57,510 nucleotides of DNA from Clostridium sp. SM-530-WT-3G (GTDB lineage: Bacteria; Bacillota; Clostridia; Clostridiales; Clostridiaceae), in the NCBI RefSeq assembly GCF_012843905.1, contig NZ_JABAGC010000018.1:1-57510 (forward strand), in the 5' to 3' direction. The notes beneath the pieces were generated by a model. That model was not told where the DNA came from. It saw only the letters and a program-made list of their open reading frames with translations, and ran no database searches. Each line of letters begins with the position of its first letter. Within the stretch, counting starts at the first letter, position 1. Made by a program: the position numbers and the translations under genes. Shown one piece after another: positions 19,487 through 30,900 of this stretch.

Positions 19487-19526
19487 AAAAGCAGGAGTTT
19501 AATTTATATATCAAACTCCTGCTTTT
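19487..19526 (-). terminator. Terminator after the third wall-binding protein gene
   Basis: Perfect 14-bp arms AAAAGCAGGAGTTT and AAACTCCTGCTTTT surround a 12-nt loop. The minus-strand transcript continues into a T run of eight. This isolates the 568-residue gene from its neighbour. Confidence 0.92.
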
Positions 19527-19542
19527 ATATAAAAATATCTTA

Positions 19543-21249
19543 TTAGATTATAACAGCTCCACTTTTATTGAACTTGTACTCTTTTCCATCAATTATTTTT
19601 GTTCCAGTCTGCATACTACCATCTTCATTTAAATAGTATTTTGAACCTGCATCAATAATCCATCCAGTAGCCATAGTTCCATCAGAATTTAAATAATACC
19701 AGCTGTTTCCGTATTTAAGCCAGCCTGTAGCCATATCTCCACTTGGATTTAAGTAATACCATGTTACTTTTTTAGTTTCATTATCTTCTATCTTTAACCA
19801 TCCAGTTTGCATAGCACCATTTGAATCCATGTAATAATATTTGTCTCCAACCTTTTGCCATCCTGTAAGCATCACTCCATTATCAGCTAAAAGATACCAT
19901 ACACCTTTATCTTTGAACCACCCTGTTTTTCTAAAACCATTTTCATCTAGATAACAATATACTTTTGCGTTTTCATCATAAAGCCATTTACTCTTTACAA
20001 CATTTCCGTCTTTATCTTTATACTGCCATCCTTTGTCAGTTTGTACCCATCCAGTAGTATTTTTATTTTCGTTATTATCTACTGTATCATTCTTCTTATC
20101 ATCTTCTGTATTTTGTTTTGCATTTCCTCTATTTATAGTTAATTTATATGTTCTTTTTAATTCATTAAGTTCATCTTCTACTACTATTTTTATTGTATTT
20201 TCACCTTTTTTAAGATATACAGTATTTTCATAATCATCACCTTTGGTAACTTCATCACCATTTATAGTAACTAAATGATCATCATCTTCAGGTATTGCAG
20301 TAATATCTATTTCACTTATATTTTCATCCAAATCTATAGTATATTCATTTTTTTCTGAATCAAAGTTTAACTTTCCTTCACTTAAACGGATATTATCTAA
20401 GTAAATTTCATCTTCATCTCTATCAGATGAAGTTCCTCTAGTTATATTTAAAGTATATGTTCTTTGATTATCTTTATCATCAGTAACCTTTATCTTTATT
20501 TCATTTTTACCTTTATTTAAATCAACTGTTCTTCTATACTTATCATCTGCAGTTACTAGTTTACCATTAATTCTTACTCTATCACTACTATTTTCAGGTT
20601 TAGCAGTAATTCTTATACTCTCAACATCTGAAGACACTTTAACATTGTATGATGTAGTGCCTTTGAAGAAATCTATCTTTCCTTTTCCTAAGTCTAAATC
20701 TTCTAAGTAAATATTGTCTTGTGAAGTATCTTCATTTGAACTACTTACTGTTTTCATTACATGAATAACATATTCTTCTTCACAATCTTTAACATTATTG
20801 TTTTTATAAGCAGTTCTATATGCACTTGAACTCTTATATGTTCTTATGTATATAGTTGAATATCCTTTTCCAAGTAATATTTCACTTCCTGAATCTACAC
20901 CTTTTTCATCAGAATTATTAGTTTCAAATATTTTAACTACTCTATTCTTACCTTCAACTTCAGCATCAATTTTTATACCTCGACTTCCATCAGTCATTTT
21001 TACATAATATTCTTTATCTTCACTAAGCCTTACAACATCACCATTATATCCATCTTTAAGTTTTAATGTTTCACCTTCTGAAGATTTTATTTTTAATGAT
21101 GCTAATTCGCCATTTTCAGGATCATATGATGCTGCATATACAGGCTTGGACACAAAATTTGATATATCTCCTGGTATAAAAGACGAAAACGTTGAAAAAG
21201 CACTTATTGTCAGCGCTAATGCTATTACTCTTTTTATTTTTTTATTCAT
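19543..21249 (-). CDS. Secreted protein with two cadherin-like domains and wall-binding repeats (paralog 3)
   Basis: The 568-residue longest paralog. A signal peptide (KKIKRVIALALTISAF, cleavage near VYA-AS) leads into the shared N-terminal region. Two consecutive cadherin-like beta-sandwiches follow (IYLEDLDLGKGKIDFF at about 180 and IYLDNIRLSEGKLNFD at about 275, each ending in YTLNITRG or YKLTINRG). Seven or so wall-binding repeats close the protein (TGWLKYGNSWYYLNSDG). GGGGAAAG precedes the ATG. Extra domain copy number compared with paralogs 1 and 2 suggests a stalk whose length is varied by duplication. The ligand is unknown. Confidence 0.88.
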   Translation of the reverse strand: MNKKIKRVIALALTISAFSTFSSFIPGDISNFVSKPVYAASYDPENGELASLKIKSSEGETLKLKDGYNGDVVRLSEDKEYYVKMTDGSRGIKIDAEVEGKNRVVKIFETNNSDEKGVDSGSEILLGKGYSTIYIRTYKSSSAYRTAYKNNNVKDCEEEYVIHVMKTVSSSNEDTSQDNIYLEDLDLGKGKIDFFKGTTSYNVKVSSDVESIRITAKPENSSDRVRINGKLVTADDKYRRTVDLNKGKNEIKIKVTDDKDNQRTYTLNITRGTSSDRDEDEIYLDNIRLSEGKLNFDSEKNEYTIDLDENISEIDITAIPEDDDHLVTINGDEVTKGDDYENTVYLKKGENTIKIVVEDELNELKRTYKLTINRGNAKQNTEDDKKNDTVDNNENKNTTGWVQTDKGWQYKDKDGNVVKSKWLYDENAKVYCYLDENGFRKTGWFKDKGVWYLLADNGVMLTGWQKVGDKYYYMDSNGAMQTGWLKIEDNETKKVTWYYLNPSGDMATGWLKYGNSWYYLNSDGTMATGWIIDAGSKYYLNEDGSMQTGTKIIDGKEYKFNKSGAVII

Positions 21250-21448
21250 AATCTTTCCCCTCTTTCCATTATATTATAAATATTAACATGTTTTTCAACC
21301 AGGTACAATGAATTTAAAGGTTTTTAAGATGAATTTATGACATATAAAATCTTGTATATTATCTGATTAACTAGGACATTCTATAAATGCAGAAGTTCTG
21401 TTAATTATTCAAAATTAAAATAATAAATTCATTAATGGGAGTGATATT

Positions 21449-21646
21449 ATGTCAACAAACAAGAAACCTTACCCACCAAAAATAAGAACAAATTATCATC
21501 CTACTGAAGATGAATGCAATAACTACACAGAAGTAGGTAAACCTGAAAATATTCCTAATCCAGCTGTTGACCCTATAGTTGCCAACAATATTGCTTCGCA
21601 GGAATTCGATTATACTCAAGATATGATTTCAGATGATATATTGTAA
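21449..21646 (+). CDS. Small hydrophilic protein of unknown function, 65 residues
   Basis: I do not recognise this protein. It has a good ribosome site (GGGAGTGATATT before ATG) and a downstream hairpin with T run, and it is the only plus-strand gene in this region. The sequence is Pro/Asn-rich at the start (STNKKPYPPKIRTNYHP) and acidic at the end (YTQDMISDDIL). It has one Cys, no signal peptide and no helix pattern. It is probably a genuine clostridial small protein. No function is proposed. Confidence 0.65.
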   Translation: MSTNKKPYPPKIRTNYHPTEDECNNYTEVGKPENIPNPAVDPIVANNIASQEFDYTQDMISDDIL

Positions 21647-21753
21647 TAAAATCTAAATATATTAGAATAAATTCTCCAACTCCGGATATAATAATAATGT
21701 ACCCCATAATACTCGGGCGCTAAAGTTTATCATTTTAATTTAATGCCCGGTCA

Positions 21754-21791
21754 AAAAAGTTTCCTATATTCTTATAGGGAACTTTTTCTTT
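21754..21791 (+). terminator. Terminator downstream of the small plus-strand gene
   Basis: AAAAAGTTTCCTATA pairs with TATAGGGAACTTTTT (one wobble) around a 4-nt loop and runs into TTTTTCTTT. It is about 110 bases after the stop and A/T flanks could make it work on both strands. Confidence 0.75.
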
Positions 21792-21904
21792 ATATATTTC
21801 TCTTAACTCTTATAAATTTCCCATTAATCCCTTATTAAAATACTTTTATCACTTTTAAAGTCACTCATTAATTATTTAAGTATATGAATCGCTAAAAATA
21901 AAAA

Positions 21905-21944
21905 AATCTATAAAATAAAATTCAAAAATCCTATTTTATAGATT
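21905..21944 (-). terminator. Terminator of the NdvB-like gene
   Basis: Perfect 13-bp arms AATCTATAAAATA and TATTTTATAGATT with a 14-nt loop run on the minus strand into TTTTTTATTTTTA. It is 41 bases past the stop. Confidence 0.9.
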
Positions 21945-21985
21945 AATCAAAATAAATATACTATATTGAGCCTATTTTCTTAAAT

Positions 21986-24900
21986 TCACTCAAAATACAC
22001 AGTTATTTCAGCTTTACCTAAATTTCTTGGTATCAAATTATTCTCTAAGATGACCTCTTCTTTTTTAGAATTATTAATTAAATTTATTATTATGTCTTTT
22101 TCTTTCATAGAGGCTTCTGCAGTTCTTCTTTTTACATGTATCAAATAATCTTCTGTTTTGTTCTTTATTCTTATTTCATAGTTATCCCATGATTTTGGAA
22201 CACATGGATCTACAACATAGCCTTTATCTTCAACTCTTCTTAAGCCTAATATATTTTCTATGCCAACTTTATACATCCATCCTGAAGCCCCAGTATACCA
22301 GCTCCAACCTCCTCTTCCACCATGAGGTTCTTTTATATAAACATCAGCTGCCATTACATATGGTTCAAGCTTATAGGTCATACATTCTAGTTCTGTCTTT
22401 GTATGATTTATTGGATTTATCATATCATAATATTTTACTGCTTTATCTCCTAAACCTAACTTAGTTAACGCTAAGATAACCCATACAGCTGCATGTGTAT
22501 ACTGTCCTCCATTTTCTCTTACTCCTGGTACATATCCTTTTATATATCCTGGTTCAAGATACGAATTATTAAATGGAGGTGCTAAAAGAAGAATCATTCC
22601 TCTATCTACTTTAACTAGATTTTTATCTACTGCTTCTAATGCTTCAATTGCTCTTTCAGTATAATTTAATTTATTACTACTACACTCATTTCTTGCTGCA
22701 CCTGAAATTACTGACCAGCTTTGTGCTATAGAATCTATCTGACACTCTGGGTTTTCTCTGCTTCCAAGAGGAGTTCCATCATCAAAGTACGCTCTTCTGT
22801 ACCATCCTCCATCCCAAGCATTCTTTTCTATATTTTCTTTTATGAATTTTTTCTTCTCATTAAAATTATTTTTTGTTTCTATATCATTTTTGTATTCTGA
22901 TATTTTAATAAACTTATCTAATATAGAATAAATAAACCACCCAAGCCATATACTTTCACCTTTACCTTTATTACCTACTGTACTCATTCCATCATTCCAG
23001 TCTCCACTACCCATTAACGGTATGTTATGAGGCCCAAACTTTAGTGATTTTTCTATAGCTTTTAAACAGTGTTCATAAATAGTTCCTTTTTGTGCTGATG
23101 AATTAACTATAGTATATCTTTCATCTTCCCCTTCTTTTAAAGGTTCATCCTCAAGATATGATGCTGTTTTTTCTAAAATTTCATAATCACCAGTTGAATT
23201 TATATATTCTGCGGTTACATATGGAAGCCATAAAAGATCATCGCTAAATCTTGTTCTTATACCACTGTTTACTACAGGATGCCACCAATGCTGTACATCC
23301 CCTTCAACATACTGTCTTGATGCACTTCTTAAAATCTGGTCTTTTGTTATTTCTGGCTGAACAACTCCTAGCGCCATTGAATCCTGCAATTGATCACGGA
23401 ATCCATATGCTCCTCCACTTTGATAAAATGCACTTCTACTTAAATATCTGCAACTATATGTCTGATATAAAAGCCATCCATTTAATAAATAGTTTATAGA
23501 TTTTGATGGAGTTTTTACTTGAATCTTTCCTAAGAAATCATGCCAATATTCTTTTACCTTTTCTAATTCCTTTTGAGCATTATTCAATACTGTATATTTT
23601 CTTATTACTTTAGATATATTAGTTTTTTCATCTTGACCAAGCAATATTATAAGTTCAACCCTTTGGCCTTTTGGTATAAATATTTTAGTAGATGCAGCTA
23701 AACATGGATCATAAATACTTCCACTTCTGTTACTTAAATCATTATTAGTTCTCAATATTTCAGGACTACTTAATTCACCATTATTTCCTATAAATTCTCT
23801 AGCATCACCTGTAAATTTTAATTTATTTCCTCCTAAGAGAGTAAGGTAAGCATATAGATTTCCAAAATACTCACTGTAAGGATTATTAGCTGTAATATAT
23901 TTGACCTCTGTATTCATATTTGAAATACCATTTAGATTATTTTCAGTATATGTAACACTACTTTCAGTACTGCTTTCTTGATTATTTTTAATTTCATCTA
24001 AACCCTTAATTTCAGTAGTAATATATTTTGAACTGTCATATTCATATACTCCTAATACCATCTTTGCATAATAAAATAATGATATTTCCTTACCTTCATT
24101 ACTTAAATTTTCTAAAGTTACTTTTTGAATCTTTACCTTTTCATTTCTTGGTACAAATACTTCTAACCTTCCTTTTATATCATAAGCTGAATGAATGAAC
24201 TCAGAATATCCAAACCCATGCTTTATTATATATTCTCCAGAATCTCGAACTGGTTTTGGTGATATTGAAAAATAATTTCCACTTGAATCATCTTTAATGT
24301 ATAATGCTTCTCCTAGAGGATCTGTGATATAATCATTGCTCCATGGAGTAATCTTATTTTCTCTAGAATTTCCACACCATGTATAAGACGAACCACTTTC
24401 TGATATATGAAATCCAAAATCCTCATTTGACATTACATTTATCCAAGGTGCTGGCGTATTCTTATAATCTGAAAGCTTTATTATATAGCTTCCATCTATC
24501 TTGCTAAATCCACCATATCCATTGAAAAAATCTAAATTCTCAGTTTTATATTCATCTTCTTTTTCAATTATATTAGTATCACATTGATGTTCAGTTTTCT
24601 TAACCACTTCATTATCTAAGACTACTTTTTCATTTTCTACATTGTGCATTCCTTCATTAATATCATAATTATCTAAGAAATCTACATCGTGGTCATATTG
24701 ATTATAAACATCAGAGCTTTCCCTTTGTATGTCATACTTATCATCATTATTTTCTAGTATATTTATATCCTTAATAATATCTAAGCTACTGTCATGAGAT
24801 TCATCTAATGATTCATGCTCACTTCCATATTTATTATCATAATTAATATTTATAGCAGTAACATTATCTTTAATAGCTGGAATATAAGAATTTTCCTCTC

Positions 24901-27900
24901 GGTCAGTTTTTGATTTTATATTTTTAGCAATTTGAGAAATTAATGAACCATTCTTAGAATTTACATAAATCCTGCAAATTCCTATTAAGAAATCTCTCAT
25001 TTCATTATTCATAGTTGACTTATTATATAAATGAATTCCAGCAGGTTTATTTACCATATCTCCTTCTTTACATGTATTTATTGCACTCATAAGACTTTTT
25101 TGAAGTGGCTCATCATAGGAAAGTTCTTCGTCATTATAAATTACTAAATCTATCTTCACTCCCTTATTTCTCATATAATAATGAAATTTTAAAACTTGTA
25201 TTATAAGACTTATATCCTTTTCATCATCTATTACGATAAGCATAATAGGAATATCCCCTGATATACCAAATGCCCACAAATCCTTTTGATGTTTTGAAAT
25301 ATTCTTTATATAGTTTTCTCTATTCTTTCTATTTTCACTTAAATAGAATATATCTGATGCTAAATCTTGAAATGCATTTGCTTCTGCTGGTGTTATTTCT
25401 AAATTTCTTAATTCCAACTGAACTGAGTTATGATACTTATCAAATAATCGTTCTAACTTAAATCCTTTATCATTTGTCCTACAAATTTCTAAAGCATCTT
25501 CTTTGGAATCACTTATTCCTGTTATGAAGTATAATTCTTTTTCTTCTTGTGCTTCTAGTCTTACTCTTGCTCTCAAACTTATTACAGGATCTAAAACTGT
25601 TCCTACTGTATTTTCTAAGGATTTATCATTATCCATAACCTGTGGATTTTTTAAAGTTCTATTTCTTCCTATGAAATTTATCCTCGATGTTTCATAAGTT
25701 ATATTTCCTTCAAGTTTGCTATCACATACAACTTTATGATATATATATGGAACCTTTGCATCCTTTACTCTTCCACGCCTGCTTCCTATAACTACTTTCT
25801 GCTCTTCATCATACTCTGTTTGAACAAATAAGTTTGAAAAAGCAGGATGGACAGCATCTGCACTAAAACTTGTAAGAACTATCTCCATATAACTTGTTAT
25901 TTCTATACTTCTGCCCTTCAATCCATTATTTTTTAATGTTATCTTACGCACTTCAAAATTCTCATCATATGATACAGATACTTGAGTAGTTGTTTCAATG
26001 TTTCCATCTTTCCTATTAAACTGTGGTTTATCTATATTAAGATTCACATTATATTCATCACCATATGTTTTACATGGCTCAAATGAAGCACTCCAATATT
26101 CATTAGAATTAAGATTCTTTATATAAAAGAACATTCCACTGCTGTCAGATGTACTATCTCCCTTCCATCTATAAAGCATCATATCCTTTAACGAAGAATA
26201 TCCACTGCCTAAACTATTAAGCATAATTGAATATTCAGCATTTGAAAGAAGAACTATAGATTTATTTTTTGTATTTTCAATGCTTCTTGTAAGTAAAGGC
26301 TGACCTTCAATATAATTATTCTTAATTGTATAATCCTCATGTCTTTCATAAGTAACATGCTCTGGAATTCTTTCTTTAAGAAGAAGCTCTGTTGCTTTTA
26401 CTTGTGGGATACTGTGGAACCTCTTAACTAAAATATTATCTAAAAGCATATTTTCAAGTCCCATAATTGACATACCTAAATGATGAACCATATAAGTCAT
26501 TATTTTATTTGGTCTTATTCCATCTTCAAATACAGAGTCCTCTTCCTGTGGATAACTTTCAGCTTTGTGTTCTTTATCAATTATTTTATTTTTTTGTGGA
26601 TTATCTGACACTTTTTCACCTCCACCAAAACTAGTTATTTCCTCATTTCGATTCATTTCATTGTTCTTATCAATATTATTCACACTTAATGACTCATATT
26701 TCGAACCACTATTATCCACTGCTTCTTTGTAGTTATACACATTTTTACCATAGTTATCCACATTTTGTGTATAAGGTATACAAGCTTTGGTGAATATAAT
26801 TTTATCTTTTCTTGCTTTTGTATAATCTACTGCTTCAATAAATCCATATCTACCTAATAATCCAATTTCCTCTAATGTATTTAAATTTGTAAACCCTCTT
26901 TTCTTGGAAAATGGAAGGCTCATTAATGTTGAATAAGGAGATACTACAATTTCATCTTCAAGTCCTCGTTTAAGACCAAGCCCTGGTATTCCAAATGCCT
27001 TATACTGATAATTTTCATCATTATCAAACTCATAAAATGCACATTCTGAAATTCCCCAAGGTATCTTTTTTTGTTTTGCAAATACTCTCTGAGCTTTTAT
27101 TACTTCTTTATATGTACGTTTTAAAAGAGTGTCTGAATAAGCTTTCATCATTAATGAAGGCATAAAATATTCAAACATTGTACCACTCCACGACACAAGT
27201 GTATGACTATGAAATGCATTAGTCATTGCTCTGCTTAATTTAAACCAATGCTCCTTAGGTACATCATTTTTAGCTATAGCCACAAATGATGCAATTCTTG
27301 ATTCAGAGGCAAGCAGGTCATAGTATGAACTTCCCAAGGATTTTTCTTCAACATTATATCCAATAGAAAATAATTCTCTCTTTTCATCATATAAAAATTT
27401 AAAATTCATAGATTTAGTAATATCATCAACATAGTTTATAATTTTATCTATTTTTTTTAAGTAAGATTCTATAAAATCTATCTTTGATGCTACAGAACGC
27501 TCAAAATTATCACCATATTCATTTTTATACTTCTCATACTTTTCTTTAAGTTCTTCAAGATTTGGAACTCTTTCTATGAATTCATCTTTAAACAAAGCTT
27601 CTGCCCCTAAGAACATATACTCAAAGAATTCTTTTTTATTTTCTGCTTCATGGATAAGCTTTTTTATCCAGTATCTTGCCTCTTCAATAACTTTACTATC
27701 ATCTATATGCTTCTTATATTTACTATTTTCATCTATTATATTTTTAATAGCATCGCTTTTATTTATTGCTTCTATTATGTCTTCAAGTATTTCTGTGTAT
27801 TGGTCAATGCTTACACTAGATGCAAATCGTACTTTAACATTTGAGTATTCCTTTTCTATTATTTTATAAATATCTTTTAAAGCCATTATTTCTTTTGTTC

Positions 27901-30900
27901 TAATAACAGGATTATTCTTTAATTCCTCCATAGATTTTTTTAAAATCCACAAATTAGCTAGTAAATTTCCACTATCTACAGTTGATATATATCTAGGCCA
28001 TAAAGGCTCTTTTGTTCTTGTATCATACCAGTTATAAAAATGCCCTTGCTCTCTTTTCAAGTCACTCATGTTTGTTATTATAGAATCAACTTTATCTATA
28101 AATTCACCTAAAGTAATATATCCCAAATCATAAGCTGCAACTTCTGCTATGATTCCCATTCCCATATTAGTAGGAGATGTTCTATGAGCAACTCCTTTAT
28201 AAGGTCTTACTTGATAATTATCTGGTGGCAAATAATTATTTTCTTCGTTTATAAAATCTTCATAGTATGCATAAATTCTTCTGCTTATTTCCCTTAAGTA
28301 TGTTTTTTGCTCATAATTAATAACATATTTTTTTTCAGGTATATCACAGCTTACAGCATAAGCTATATAAGGACTTACTAGCCACAAGCATGCAGTTACT
28401 ACAGTATATGCAAATATTCCAAATGAATTATCTAATGATAAAAGCACTACAACTACTGCCATGACTGGTGAAATCCACATTCTTTTTATATATGCTTTTA
28501 ATGTATTACTACAGTTTTTCTCAACAAATTGCGAAGACTTCCACTCTAAGAGATTTTTCCTTGTTATAAGCATTCTTATTAATGTTATCATTATTGCATC
28601 AATCATTAAAAATGCCTGATATGGTATAAATGATATTATTAAAAATATCTGTTTTAATGTCTTAAATGTCCCCATCAATTTATTTTTAGGTGTAACAACA
28701 AAGTCTGCAACAGTAAATACAAGAGACATTACTAATGCTAGAAAACATAATAGAGTTATTTGAAGATTTCCATTGAATATAGTTAATGAAAGTATTAATG
28801 ACACCATTAAATTTGGAGCAAGAAGGCTTCTTCTCAAGTTATCAATTATCTTCCACTTATTTAATACACTTATTTTTCTTGAAAAAATCCACCCAATAAG
28901 CTGCCAGTCTCCTCTCACCCATCTATGAAGTCTTTTACAGCTTGATTCATAAAAACTTGGATAATCATCAATAAATTCAATATCACTTAAAAGAGCACAT
29001 CTACATAATGCACCTTCAAGCAAATCATGACTTAGTATCCTATCTTCTTTTATTGTATTTTTTAATCTTCCATAAAACTCATCTATATTAATTATGCCTT
29101 TTCCTACAAATGTTCCTTCTCCAAATAAATCTTCATATGTATCGGAGTAAGCTACTGAATACCCATCAACACTATTATTCCCAGCAAAAATCTTAGAAAA
29201 ATAAGTTTTATTCTTAGCTTCAAGGCTTATGCTTACCTTTGGCTGCATAATCCCATATCCCCTAATAATTCTATCCTTCTTTATATGTGGAATATTAAGT
29301 ATATGGCTCATAGCCCCAACAAGCTTATATACGGTCTCTCTAGGCATAAATGTATCTTCATCAAGAGTAATTAAATACTTTACATTCTTTAAAGGACTTA
29401 TATCAGAACTTATAACATCATATGTATGTTCCTCTTCACCTCTAATTAGCGCCATAAATTCCATAAGTTTTCCACGCTTTCTTTCCTTGCCCATATAAAC
29501 TTTCTGCTTAGGATCAAATATTCTTTTTCTACTTAAAAAATAAAATCTATCTCCCTTTTTAGTATTATTATATTTTGAATATTTCTCATTTAACTTGCGT
29601 ACTAAATCCAGTGAAAAATCAATTATATCTTTTTCATGTGGTTCTGTTTCCTTATTCGAATCTGGAAAATCACTTAGTAATGCATAAAAAATATTATCAT
29701 CCATATTTCCACAGTACTCTACTTCAAGCTTTTCCATAAGGCTCTGTACTTTTTCCTTAGAATCTACAATTGCAGGGATTACCACTACAGTTTTGCAGTC
29801 ATAAGGAATCCCCTTGCTAAAATCAAGTTTTGGAACTCTTCGTATTTGAATAAATTTACTTTCAATCCAATTTATTAGCCCAACAACAACTTCATTTACG
29901 GAAATGAATACTAAAATAAATGCAATAGCTAACTCTTTTCTTGTATAAAAAACATTAAACACCATATATATATATATTATTAAAAAACTTATTAGAGCTG
30001 TACTTCCTAAATTTATCCCTAAAAAAGCACCTTCTGTTATTACAGCTCCAAATGTATAGTAAAAGCCATCAAGCTCACTTGTTCCTGAATCAATTAAATA
30101 ATACCCAATATGACTTTTATAATTTTCTCCATTATTTATATAATTTTTTTCAGAAAGTTTTAATGCATTATCTGCTACTTCTACTTCACTTCTTTTTGTA
30201 ACATGCGCAATTTCTTCAATCTTATGTCTATAATAATCTTGAGATTCAAAATCCATGCTTTTATACACATTTACAGGATCATTTTCCAATACCTTTTCAA
30301 CTATAGAAGTTTTCTTAAAAAAATCCTTCCAATTAATAGCTTCTATTTGTCGTATGCATGTTATATACTCACTTATACTCTTTTCTATAAGATTATTTCT
30401 TTCTTCATCTCTATAGTGTTCATCTTGATTATTATGAGTTTGTATATTTTCATTTTTGGCGTATACTTTATTTTCTACATTATTTTGCTTACTAGTAATT
30501 TTTTCTGAATCTGCAGCCTTCTTGCTTAAACATCTTTTTTGAATTTCTCTTAGTTCATATGTATACTTGGATAAATTTATTATAAGAGCTGCCTTAAGCA
30601 TCAATGGAAATGCCCAAAGTTCTCCCATAGTAAAAGCTTTCTCATTTTTTCCTCCTTGTAGCCTATTAATATATTCCTCCATATTTTCAATATAAATATT
30701 TCTAGAGACATTTATATAGTTTTTTGCCACATTAAATATTCTTGGAAAAGTCCTATCGCTAGGAAGCCCTTTAAAATAATCCAAAGGCATTTCTTTTTTT
30801 ACACACTTGTATTCTCTTTCTACAAGATAAGTATTATCAAGAATCCATTCTGCTGCTCCTAGAACCTTTACATTATGTTTATTTAACTTTTTTAAATATT

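Larger units (their letters stand above)
21647..21985. other. Convergent intergenic region with three inverted repeats
   Basis: No gene is seen between the small plus-strand gene and the giant minus-strand gene. It holds a GC-containing imperfect inverted repeat (CGGGCGCTAAA at 21714 with TTTAATGCCCG at 21739), a terminator-like stem at 21754-21786, and the minus-strand terminator at 21905-21944. Confidence 0.7.

Noticed and set aside
16372..21249. Cellulosome or S-layer proteins
   Set aside because: There are no dockerin, cohesin or SLH domains. The repeats are choline-binding-type GW/YY repeats.
26700..26770. DnaA box cluster within the NdvB-like gene
   Set aside because: Only one perfect TTATCCACA occurs here, inside a low-complexity coding insert that explains the repeated Tyr/Asn/Asp codons.
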